DNA from: Profundibacter sp033851955 | GTDB taxonomy: Bacteria; Pseudomonadota; Alphaproteobacteria; Rhodobacterales; Rhodobacteraceae | Assembly (NCBI GenBank): GCA_033851955.1 | Contig: JAWSVK010000001.1 | Location: 124,001 to 188,000 of the forward strand | Length of the DNA stretch: 64,000 nt | Direction: 5' to 3' | In this document: positions 27,042-34,707 of the stretch, in pieces | Position numbering within the stretch: the stretch's first letter is position 1 | Layout of the letters: every line of letters starts with the position of its first letter | Notes under the pieces: generated by a model | Told to the model about the DNA's origin: nothing | The model's database searches: none | The model's input: only the letters and a program-made list of their open reading frames with translations | Position numbers and translations under genes: made by a program

Positions 27042-29927
27042 TTAGCCGACATCGATGTCACCGATGTCCAGCCCTGCTGCAAGGTCGGCACCCAGTGGGC
27101 TTTCGCTCGCATCGGCATCCGCACCACCCGCGTCAATTGCACAGGCATCTGCGCCGCAGGCATCGTCGTCATGGCCACCGTCAGCACCGCAGGCGTAACC
27201 TGCACATGAGCCGTCTTTGTCACCATCAGAGGACAGAGCCGCAGCCGCCGCGGGTTCATCACCCTCGTCGCCTTCGTCCTGGCCAGCTCCGATGCCTTCG
27301 TCGCCCTCATTGCCTTCGTTGTTCTCGTCGCCTTCGTCTTGGCCAGCGCTGATGCCTTCGTCACCTTCGTTGCCTTCGTTGTTCTCGTTACCTTCATCAT
27401 CGCCGGCGCCGATGCCTTCGTCACCTTCGTTGCCTTCGTTGTCCTCGTTGCCTTCGTCGTTTGGCCCGGTTTCGTCGGAGTCACCTTCGTTGCCTTCGTC
27501 AAGTCCGGCTTCGTTGCCTTCATCGCCTTCGTTGCCTTCGTTGTCTTCGTTGCCCTCGTCAACGCCGGCTTCGTTACCTTCATCGCCCTCGTTGCCTTCG
27601 TTACCTTCGTTGCCTTCGTCGACGCCGCCTTCATTGCCTTCGTCGCCTTCATTGCCTTCGTTATCTTCGTTGCCTTCATCATTAGGTGTCGTATCGACTT
27701 CGTCGCCTTCATTGCCTTCGTTGTCTTCGTCGGCTTCGTCGCCCTCATCACCCTCGTCACCTTCATTTCCATCAAAATCAGGATCAACGGCTTCGTTGCC
27801 TTCGTCGCCTTCATCGTTGACTGAGTTCTCGTTGCCTTCGTCGCCTTCATCGTTGACTGAGCTCTCGTTGCCTTCGTCGCCTTCATCGTTGACTGAGTTC
27901 TCGTTGCCTTCGTTGCCTTCGTCGTTGACCGAGTTCTCGTTGCCTTCGTCGCCTTCGTCATTCGCTACGTTCTCGTTGCCCTCATTGCCTTCATCACCTT
28001 CATTGCCTTCATCACCTTCGTCAAAGGGTGTAGATTCGTTGCCTTCGTTACCCTCGTCTACACCGAGTTCATCGCCTTCGTTGCCTTCTTCGCCTTCGTT
28101 ACCTTCGTTGCCATCGTCGATGATTTCGTTGTTTTCGTTGCCTTCATCGAGACCGAATTCATTGCCTTCGTTGCCCTCCTGACCTTCGTTGTCTTCATCG
28201 CCTTCGTCGAACAGCGTATTGATGATATTCTCGTTGCCTTCGTTACCTTCGTCTACCCCGGCTTCGTTGCCTTCGTTGCCTTCTTCGCCTTCGTTACCTT
28301 CGTTGCCATCGTCGATGGTTTCGTTGCCTTCGTTGCCTTCATCGAGACCGACTTCATTGCCTTCGTTGCCCTCCTGGCCTTCGTTGCCTTCATCGCCTTC
28401 GTCGTTGGGCTCGTTGAATTCGTTGCCTTCATCGCCTTCATTACCTTCATCGCCTTCGTCTAAGGGCGAGGCTTCGTTGCCTTCATTGCCTTCGTCAAGG
28501 CCGGCTTCATTGCCTTCATTGCCTTCATCACCTTCGTCAAAGGGAGTATATTCGTTGCCTTCGGTGCCTTCATCGGTCCCGGTTTCATCGCCTTCGTTGC
28601 CTTCTTCGCCTTCGTTACCTTCGTTGCCATCGTCGATGGTTTCGTTGTTTTCGTTGCCTTCATCGAGACCGACTTCATTGCCTTCGTTGCCCTCCTGGCC
28701 TTCGTTGCCTTCATCGCCTTCGTCGAACAGCGTATTGATGATATTCTCGTTGCCTTCGTTACCTTCGTCTACCCCGGCTTCGTTGCCTTCGTTGCCTTCT
28801 TCGCCTTCGTTACCTTCGTTGCCATCGGCGATGGTTTCGTTGCCTTCGTTACCCTCGTCTACACCGAGCTCATTGCCTTCGTTGCCTTCTTCGCCTTCGT
28901 TGCCTTCATCGCCTTCGTCGTTGGTCGTGGATGCGAATTCGTTGCCTTCATTGCCTTCATCAAATGAGTTTTCGTTACCTTCATCACCTTCATCGTTGGG
29001 CGAGGCTTCGTTGCCTTCGTTGCCTTCGTCGCCCTCGTTACCTTCATCGCCTTCGTCAAAGGGTGTGATCTCATTGCCTTCATTGCCTTCGTCAGCACCG
29101 GTTGTAGTGAACTCGTTGCCTTCATTGCCTTCGTCAGCACCAGTTGTAGTGAACTCGTTGCCCTCATTGCCTTCGTCAGCACCGGTTGTGGTAAACTCAT
29201 TGCCCTCGTTGCCTTCATCAGCACCGGTTGTGGTGAACTCGTTGCCTTCATTACCCTCGTCAAACAGGTTGGGCTCGTTGCCTTCGTCGCCTTCGTTGTT
29301 TTCGTCGCCTTCGTCGTCTTCATTGTTTTCATTGGCCTCATCACCTTCATTGCCACTGTCGGCCTCAAAAGCAGGATCCGGCACGGGCATGCCGCCGGTG
29401 ATGGCGCTGGCTTCGTCGACAGTCAGTTCGGTGTACGGGGTTACAGTTGGCTCGGTTGATGCGATGTGAAAATCAGCAATCGTTGAGCGAAGTAATGCAA
29501 GAATAGTCATAATATCAGTCTCCAGTTCAATGGCCGGACTTAGGTCCTGGCCGTTTTCAATTGACCGGATGCCGTTGGCATCCAGAATAAGAGTGCGGTG
29601 CACGTCGCCATCCACCACAAAATGAACACACCATTCGTCACGCCCGGTCAGGGGCAACAAATCGGCATGGAAGAAATCAGGCAAAAGCTCCGTAATAAGA
29701 AGATCGAGCTTGTCCTGTGTCGAAAGATCGAAAAAACGCACCCTGGCGTCGATTGCCTTGTCAAAGGCATTGGCTATTTTCAATTCCGGGCGAAAACATA
29801 CGGCCAGCTTCTCGGCGCCGGGTTGGACGGTCAAATGAGCGCGTCCAGCGTCGATTGCCTGTTGCAGCGTGATAGACTTGCTTGAATAGGCAGAAGCTTG
29901 GTCAATAAATTGCATGGTTTTTCCCAT
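27042..29927 (-). CDS. giant acidic repeat protein 2 with N-terminal extension, double-glycine leader and Cys box
   Basis: The frame has 961 residues from ATG 29927. Residues 1-139 are an unrecognised domain (KLAVCFRPELKIANAFDKA, HFVVDGDVHRTLILDANG). Met140 (ATG 29510, with GGAG at 29523-29520, 9-base spacer) begins a leader parallel to that of protein 1: MTILALLRST versus MTFLDLFRSS, ending ELTVDEASAITGG at 178-179, and MPVPDP versus MPLVDP after it. Translation could therefore start at 140 alone or also at 1. Residues 190-895 are [D/N]-E-x repeats built into longer modules with spacers such as FTTTGA or VND. The C-terminus has Cys908, 913, 924 and 929 in a box nearly identical to protein 1. 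It is a probable substrate of the radical SAM enzyme upstream and the exporter downstream. Confidence 0.85.
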   Translation of the reverse strand: MGKTMQFIDQASAYSSKSITLQQAIDAGRAHLTVQPGAEKLAVCFRPELKIANAFDKAIDARVRFFDLSTQDKLDLLITELLPDFFHADLLPLTGRDEWCVHFVVDGDVHRTLILDANGIRSIENGQDLSPAIELETDIMTILALLRSTIADFHIASTEPTVTPYTELTVDEASAITGGMPVPDPAFEADSGNEGDEANENNEDDEGDENNEGDEGNEPNLFDEGNEGNEFTTTGADEGNEGNEFTTTGADEGNEGNEFTTTGADEGNEGNEFTTTGADEGNEGNEITPFDEGDEGNEGDEGNEGNEASPNDEGDEGNENSFDEGNEGNEFASTTNDEGDEGNEGEEGNEGNELGVDEGNEGNETIADGNEGNEGEEGNEGNEAGVDEGNEGNENIINTLFDEGDEGNEGQEGNEGNEVGLDEGNENNETIDDGNEGNEGEEGNEGDETGTDEGTEGNEYTPFDEGDEGNEGNEAGLDEGNEGNEASPLDEGDEGNEGDEGNEFNEPNDEGDEGNEGQEGNEGNEVGLDEGNEGNETIDDGNEGNEGEEGNEGNEAGVDEGNEGNENIINTLFDEGDEDNEGQEGNEGNEFGLDEGNENNEIIDDGNEGNEGEEGNEGDELGVDEGNEGNESTPFDEGDEGNEGDEGNEGNENVANDEGDEGNENSVNDEGNEGNENSVNDEGDEGNESSVNDEGDEGNENSVNDEGDEGNEAVDPDFDGNEGDEGDEGDEADEDNEGNEGDEVDTTPNDEGNEDNEGNEGDEGNEGGVDEGNEGNEGNEGDEGNEAGVDEGNEDNEGNEGDEGNEAGLDEGNEGDSDETGPNDEGNEDNEGNEGDEGIGAGDDEGNENNEGNEGDEGISAGQDEGDENNEGNEGDEGIGAGQDEGDEGDEPAAAAALSSDGDKDGSCAGYACGADGGHDDDACGADACAIDAGGADADASESPLGADLAAGLDIGDIDVG
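28193..28827. repeat. 119-bp perfect direct repeat inside repeat protein 2
   Basis: Positions 28193-28311 and 28709-28827 are identical over 119 bp, 516 bp (172 codons) apart and in frame. They encode the module running from GNEGNEGEEGNEGNE through AGVDEGNEGNENIINTLF. Perfect DNA identity within a diverging coding repeat points to recent duplication or gene conversion. Confidence 0.85.
29070..29262. repeat. four tandem 42-bp units in repeat protein 2
   Basis: Four consecutive copies encode the 14-residue unit DEGNEGNEFTTTGA with only silent or near-silent differences. A similar array of a 12-residue unit (VNDEGDEGNENS, five copies) lies at about 27795-27970. Both are in frame and indicate expansion by slippage or unequal exchange. 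Confidence 0.8.
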
Positions 29928-30011
29928 TGGCAGAAATTGCGGCAGAATTGGAAATGAACCGGATCAGGGTATGAATTGATCAATGGGCCACTGTAATTGT
30001 GGCCGGGATTG

Positions 30012-31514
30012 TCAGGCAGATGCGTTCGCAGAAAATGCGTTCATATCGTCGTAAGCTGCGCCAACGGAATCCAGCGTGTGCCGGTTTCCTGTGCGCATCT
30101 CATCGCCTGTGACCGTGGGGCTGTTGTTCTGATCCCAGTCGTCCGCTTGGACGAACCCGCGTGCCTTGGCACGCAGAAACAGCTGTTCGGTCAAATTGAA
30201 CTTCAGGCTTGGACAGGGTAATTTCCCAGCTTCACCAGAAGCGTAATCATTGTGGATAAATTTAAAGGCGCAGGCCCCCGCGCAGGCCGGCAGCAACACA
30301 CAGTCGCTGCAAACACTGTTGTTCAGGGGGGACCAAGTGTTCCACTTCGCCTCAGTGACAGCGTCTTTTTTGCGCGCTGCACTGATAACGGATCCAACCC
30401 GCAGGCTTGAATCCATAACTGTATCCCAACATTTGTGCAGATCCCCATTGGGAACGATTACAAATGAATTGGGTTTCACCGCCGTGCATAGCCCCAAATG
30501 GCGGGGCGCTTTTGGCATCGGCATCAGACCTTTTTCGAAGGCCAGATTTTGCAAACGGGTTTCCGCCGCTGCGTAATTGGTTTTGGACAGGCAGCTGTCG
30601 CAGGCGTTTGCCGCCTCGGCGACACTCTCGACCGGAGCGAAATAGACCGTCACACCGTTTTTCACACTCAGGCCAGCGGCCTGAAGCGTGTCCAGCAACA
30701 AGGCCGCCTCAGCTTCGTTGTTGCCATCAATATTGACGCGGATTGAAACCCGCAGCAGCTTTAGATCAGTCACCGCTTTGATGTTGTCCATGATCTTTTG
30801 GAACGTGCCTTTGCCACTGGTCAAATGGCGGCGGCTGTCATGGGTGGCCTCGTTGCCATCCAAGGTGATCTGAACCTTGGTTACCCGCGCCTTTTTCAGC
30901 TTTTCGGCCACGGGTACGGTCATTTTATAGCCGTTCGAGATCATCATTGAGGTGTATCTGATGCCATTGGCGTCACAATAGCGGATGGTTTCCGCCGAGA
31001 TATCCCAGATTGACTGCATGTCCATCAAAGGCTCACCGCCATACCACGTCAAATGAAAACTTTTGCGCCCCTGCAGCTCTCGCAGCAGATATTCTGTCGC
31101 AGCTGCCCGCACCTTGGGGGTCATTTTCGTCAGGGGCTTGTCGACACCTTGAAAACAGTAATGACAACCAAAATTGCACGACAGAGTCGGAGCGACCGTC
31201 ATCATCATGTGACCATCGTTATAACGCACGTTGTTGTAATTGCCCTCAACGGTTTTACGCTCGTCCGCGTCTGCGTTCACGACATAACCGCCCTGAACAA
31301 AGCCACGATAGGCTGGCGAAAACGGCACATGACCCGCCGATTGCAACGCGTCCCAATGGCCCATATCGGCCTTATCCCAGATCGAAAACGCTTGCGACAC
31401 GGTGTTATAGGCCAGTTGACGCGCGCCCTTTAGGGGCACCAAAACAGTGTAACGCGACGCCTTGATATAGGTGGCATCATGATCTGTCGCTGTATGTAGG
31501 GCACCATCAGGCAT
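30012..31514 (-). CDS. radical SAM/SPASM peptide-modifying enzyme
   Basis: The protein has 500 residues. The radical SAM cluster motif is CNFGCHYC (Cys113, 117, 120), with the SAM-binding GGEPLMD at 159-165. The N-terminal 100 residues look like a substrate-recognition region. A C-terminal SPASM domain (about 340-455) carries many cysteines (CTAVKP, CWDT, CSDCVLLPACAGACAF, CPSL) for auxiliary iron-sulfur clusters. Enzymes of this class modify ribosomal peptides, for example with thioether or C-C bonds. Adjacent genes encode substrates with double-glycine leaders and cysteine boxes, so it most likely modifies those boxes or the repeats. It overlaps the CPBP-like gene by 8 bases. The exact chemistry is not deducible. 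Confidence 0.92.
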   Translation of the reverse strand: MPDGALHTATDHDATYIKASRYTVLVPLKGARQLAYNTVSQAFSIWDKADMGHWDALQSAGHVPFSPAYRGFVQGGYVVNADADERKTVEGNYNNVRYNDGHMMMTVAPTLSCNFGCHYCFQGVDKPLTKMTPKVRAAATEYLLRELQGRKSFHLTWYGGEPLMDMQSIWDISAETIRYCDANGIRYTSMMISNGYKMTVPVAEKLKKARVTKVQITLDGNEATHDSRRHLTSGKGTFQKIMDNIKAVTDLKLLRVSIRVNIDGNNEAEAALLLDTLQAAGLSVKNGVTVYFAPVESVAEAANACDSCLSKTNYAAAETRLQNLAFEKGLMPMPKAPRHLGLCTAVKPNSFVIVPNGDLHKCWDTVMDSSLRVGSVISAARKKDAVTEAKWNTWSPLNNSVCSDCVLLPACAGACAFKFIHNDYASGEAGKLPCPSLKFNLTEQLFLRAKARGFVQADDWDQNNSPTVTGDEMRTGNRHTLDSVGAAYDDMNAFSANASA

Positions 31515-32235
31515 ATGAATACTCGCTTGTTTTTTGAGCGAACAGGCGCTTGATCACAACGGATAACCCGACACAAACCGCAAAGAAGTAGCCCGCATAT
31601 AACCATTCATCATTGCCGCTCAGACCCATTGTCACACCCTTGGTCAACAACATGTTCAACACACCGTGGATCAAAGCGATTGCCAAAATACTGGTTCCAA
31701 TCAGGCGCAGGGTCATGAAAAACACCCCTGCCCCCGCCATAACCACTGCCGTTGGCAAGCCGGCCGGTACAAAAAAGACGAAATAGGCCAAACCGGACAA
31801 TAAATAGATCGTACTTGTGTCGCCGCGAAAGGATTTGATGGCAGCCTCGCGAAAGAATAACTCTTGCGGCAAGGCCACCAACAAAACTTGAAGCGCCAGA
31901 GCCGTGAGCAGTGTTGGCGTTCGTAAAGAAAGCGCTTCGGTTTGAAACTGAATAGGGTCAATGACGGCGGGAACGATCCACAACAATGCCCCAAGAAAGA
32001 GCCCAAGAACCGTGCGTGACCATGTCCAACCCAGATGGCTATGCCCGTAAAGATCGCGCTTTGGACGCTGCAGCACAGATAAAACATCCATGCGCAAAAT
32101 AGCAAAAGCGCACAGGCCCAAAATGGCTGCGGTCACGGTCATGATTTCGGTTGGATTTAGTCCAAAAATGCCATGTCGGAAAGTTTCAAACAATCCGGCA
32201 AAAATAAAGACAAATATGGAGAACACTATATGCAA
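31507..32235 (-). CDS. CPBP-family (Abi/Rce1-like) intramembrane protein, active site altered
   Basis: The protein has 242 residues with about seven membrane helices. It starts at TTG 32235 with GAGG 8 bases upstream. The CPBP motif 1, normally EExxxR, reads QELFFR (Gln124, Glu125, Arg129), so the first glutamate is replaced. Motif 3 HxxxN is present (HGVLN near 197-201), but I cannot find the motif 2 histidine after FVFFVPAG. It may be a non-catalytic relative or a divergent protease. CPBP proteins occur in many RiPP clusters as maturation proteases or immunity proteins. As first gene of the operon it probably serves the repeat-protein system. Confidence 0.75.
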   Translation of the reverse strand: MHIVFSIFVFIFAGLFETFRHGIFGLNPTEIMTVTAAILGLCAFAILRMDVLSVLQRPKRDLYGHSHLGWTWSRTVLGLFLGALLWIVPAVIDPIQFQTEALSLRTPTLLTALALQVLLVALPQELFFREAAIKSFRGDTSTIYLLSGLAYFVFFVPAGLPTAVVMAGAGVFFMTLRLIGTSILAIALIHGVLNMLLTKGVTMGLSGNDEWLYAGYFFAVCVGLSVVIKRLFAQKTSEYSYA

Positions 32236-32294
32236 CAGCAGTTCCTCGTAAAATAAAATTGGTCTTCAAAAAAATTCAAAATATTAACTTTTCG

Positions 32295-32324
32295 ATCATA
32301 CGATGAATCCTAATTTTTTATCAA
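32295..32324 (-). promoter_or_regulatory. putative promoter of the radical SAM/repeat-protein operon
   Basis: On the minus strand: TTGATA (32324-32319), 18 bases, TATGAT (32300-32295), about 60 bases before the TTG start at 32235. It is the only good match seen upstream of the operon, whose genes then run 32235 to 18527 on one strand. Confidence 0.5.
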
Positions 32325-32663
32325 GACTTTGTTCGAACGCACTCAAGTCATTATTATCAAAGCAATAATTTTCGAACTTGGGCCGCCAAGGAAACGTAGC
32401 CCATATGCTTGAAACGTGTTTTAGAGCGATTCCATTCCTCATTAATTTTTGATTAATGCCGTCGATTCGGGCCTGTGCGTAGGCTTTTTCACTTTTTGAA
32501 ATACAGCCTGAATTTCGACCAATTTTGCCGAATATTGGCCGTGAAAAATTAACCGATACATGACGCCGTCACGGCCCAAAACCTGAAGCGTGACAATCCA
32601 CTTTGAAACAGTCTATAACACGCGCAATCAGGATCAAAATCCAACCAAAATTCAGGACCCAAT
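32325..32663. other. AT-rich intergenic region with eptA promoter and palindromes
   Basis: Together with the promoter above, this makes a 428-bp gap between two divergent operons. It contains GTTCGAAC (32331-32338) and a partner TTCGAAC (32371-32377), with an ATTATT/AATAAT inverted repeat between them, which could be operator sequence. Toward eptA there is GTGACA (32590-32595), 18 bases, TATAAC (32614-32619), a plausible promoter, and AGGA before ATG 32664. No ORF or RNA gene is recognised. Confidence 0.5.
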
Positions 32664-34304
32664 ATGACCAGATCTGTCGAGGACAGCGCAGCAGACCGCG
32701 GCCTATCCCCTGTCATACTCAGCCTAGTAACCGCAATCTTCATCATGGCCGCTTATAACGCCACTTTCTGGGCCAACGGGCTGCGGATATTTGATGGCAG
32801 TATCGTGCAAACGTCCTTGTTCGGGCTGGCCGTGTTTGGACTTGTTCTGTTCGTCATTGCAGTATTTTCCAGCAAATGGTTGCAAAAACCGTTCCTAATT
32901 TTATTGCTGATGACTGGCGGTGTGTCGTCCTATTACATGGACACGCTGGGCGTGATGATAAACCGCGAGATGATCCAGAACGTGGTGACCACAACGATGC
33001 AAGAAGGTAAGCACCTGATAACATCCAGCTTTATCAGCCACTTACTGATCTACGCAATTCTACCCTCACTGTTCATCATCTGGGTCAAAGTCAAACGCCC
33101 GACGTTTTTACGCGCCTTGCTCAGCCAAACAGCTCTGGCTTTGGCGGCAATCCTGTTGTGTTTGGCCCTGCTTTTGGCCAATTACAAATCCTTTTCGGGC
33201 GCGGTCCACGACAACAAGGATCTGATGGGCAGTTTTCAACCCGGCGCGCCGCTGAATGGGGCAATTAAATATGCCCTGCTTATGTTGAATAGCCGCGATA
33301 TTGTCTTGCAAGAACGCGGCAGGGACGCGGTGCGTGGGCCGTTGATCAGCGCTGCCGAAAAACCCATTTTGACAGTGATCATGGTGGGTGAGACCGTGCG
33401 GGCGCAAAATTTCGGTCTGAACGGATACGCACGCGACACCACGCCTGAATTGGCCGCGCGCACAGACGTGATCGCCTTTCAAGATGTCAGCAGTTGCGGC
33501 ACCGCCACCGCCACGTCGCTGCCCTGCATGTTCTCTCGGTTTGGCCGTGATGAATATTCTTACACCGCCGGTTTGGCCAATGAAAACCTGTTGGATATTT
33601 TGGCCCACGCTGGTGTTCAGGTACACTGGTTGGACAATAACACCGGCGACAAAGGCATCGCGACCCGCGTTGGCGGCAGCCAAATGCTGACCTACTCAGA
33701 AGACCCGGAATTCTGCGCCACGGGCGAATGCAACGACGGGATATTCCTGCCCGCCCTGCAAGACATCATCGACACAATCACCGAGGACACGGTATTGGTG
33801 ATGCACCATATCGGCAGCCACGGCCCGTCTTATTACTTGCGCTATCCCAAGGCCTTTGAACGCTTCACACCAGCCTGTCAAAGCAACGAGCTGAAGAACT
33901 GTTCAGTAGATGAAATCGTCAACGCCTATGACAACACCATCGCCTATACGGACCATATTTTGGCTGAAACCATCAAGATCCTTGAAACTCAGGACAAAGC
34001 CATTGCCAGCATGATCTACATGTCTGACCACGGTGAATCATTGGGGGAAAATGGATTGTACCTGCACGGCACCCCCTATTTCATGGCCCCCGAGACACAG
34101 ACCAAAGTGCCTTTTGTGATATGGCTGTCCGAGGCCTATAAATCGGTTTTCGAACCTGATATGGGTTGTATTGAAACGCTTTCGCAAAAGCCTGCAACAC
34201 ATGCGCACCTGTTCCATTCAGTCTTGGGATTGATGGATATCAAAACAAGTGAGCTTAACTCAAACCTTGACGTGTTCGATCGATGCGTCTCGGCGGCGGA
34301 GTAA
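32664..34304 (+). CDS. eptA: lipid A phosphoethanolamine transferase
   Basis: The protein has 546 residues: five N-terminal membrane helices (about 15-33, 48-68, 75-93, 122-142, 150-172), then a periplasmic sulfatase-fold domain. The catalytic threonine is Thr280 in SSCGTATATSLPCMFS, with metal ligands Glu243 (VGET) and the late SDHGESLGENG. Paired cysteines (277/288, CATGEC, CQSNELKNC) fit the family's disulfides. EptA moves phosphoethanolamine from phosphatidylethanolamine to lipid A, releasing diacylglycerol. It lies four bases upstream of dgkA, which recycles that product, and upstream of psd-pssA, which make the donor lipid. Confidence 0.93.
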   Translation: MTRSVEDSAADRGLSPVILSLVTAIFIMAAYNATFWANGLRIFDGSIVQTSLFGLAVFGLVLFVIAVFSSKWLQKPFLILLLMTGGVSSYYMDTLGVMINREMIQNVVTTTMQEGKHLITSSFISHLLIYAILPSLFIIWVKVKRPTFLRALLSQTALALAAILLCLALLLANYKSFSGAVHDNKDLMGSFQPGAPLNGAIKYALLMLNSRDIVLQERGRDAVRGPLISAAEKPILTVIMVGETVRAQNFGLNGYARDTTPELAARTDVIAFQDVSSCGTATATSLPCMFSRFGRDEYSYTAGLANENLLDILAHAGVQVHWLDNNTGDKGIATRVGGSQMLTYSEDPEFCATGECNDGIFLPALQDIIDTITEDTVLVMHHIGSHGPSYYLRYPKAFERFTPACQSNELKNCSVDEIVNAYDNTIAYTDHILAETIKILETQDKAIASMIYMSDHGESLGENGLYLHGTPYFMAPETQTKVPFVIWLSEAYKSVFEPDMGCIETLSQKPATHAHLFHSVLGLMDIKTSELNSNLDVFDRCVSAAE

Positions 34305-34307
34305 CCC

Positions 34308-34688
34308 ATGAGCCCAAAACAAAAACCTGAACGCATTACCGGTATCAAGCATATCTTTGCGGCCACCAGCTATTCCATCGGTGGCCTCAAGCGGTTGTGG
34401 GGTGAGACCGCCTTTCGTCACGAGGTGTTGTTGTATCTGATCGTGATGGCTGGCTTTGTCGGGGTCGGCGCAACTTTGGGCGAGTACATTATCGCTAGCA
34501 TTTTGGCGCTGGTGCTGATCGCCGTTGAGGCCCTAAACACCGCCATTGAGGCCGTGGTTGACCATATATCGCCTGACTGGAATGAATTTGCCCGCGACGC
34601 CAAAGACCTTGGCTCGCTGGCTGTTATGTGTTTGTTGATTGCAAATGCGCTGTTTCTGGCATACGTGCTGATCCAACACCTGACCTAA
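34308..34688 (+). CDS. dgkA: diacylglycerol kinase
   Basis: The protein has 126 residues with three membrane helices, the size and topology of the small bacterial DgkA trimer. The signature EALNTAIEAVVDHI lies near 68-82, and RLWGETAFRHEV (26-37) marks the N-terminal amphipathic part. It phosphorylates diacylglycerol to phosphatidic acid with ATP. Directly behind eptA, it probably returns the diacylglycerol formed during lipid A modification to phospholipid synthesis. Confidence 0.95.
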   Translation: MSPKQKPERITGIKHIFAATSYSIGGLKRLWGETAFRHEVLLYLIVMAGFVGVGATLGEYIIASILALVLIAVEALNTAIEAVVDHISPDWNEFARDAKDLGSLAVMCLLIANALFLAYVLIQHLT

Positions 34689-34707
34689 GAAAAAAGCGAA
34701 CATAGAC

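Noticed and set aside
23583..29300. A CRISPR array or other spaced repeat array
   Set aside because: The repeats are contiguous 9-bp codon repeats in one reading frame, with no conserved repeat/unique-spacer pattern and no cas genes.
23368..29469. Very long open frames on the plus strand (up to 726 codons, rich in Ser-Pro-Leu or Val-Phe-Ala) opposite the repeat proteins
   Set aside because: They result from the stop-free reverse complement of GAN/AAN/GGN codons with a 9-base period. The minus-strand frames have ribosome sites, leaders, Cys boxes and operon context.
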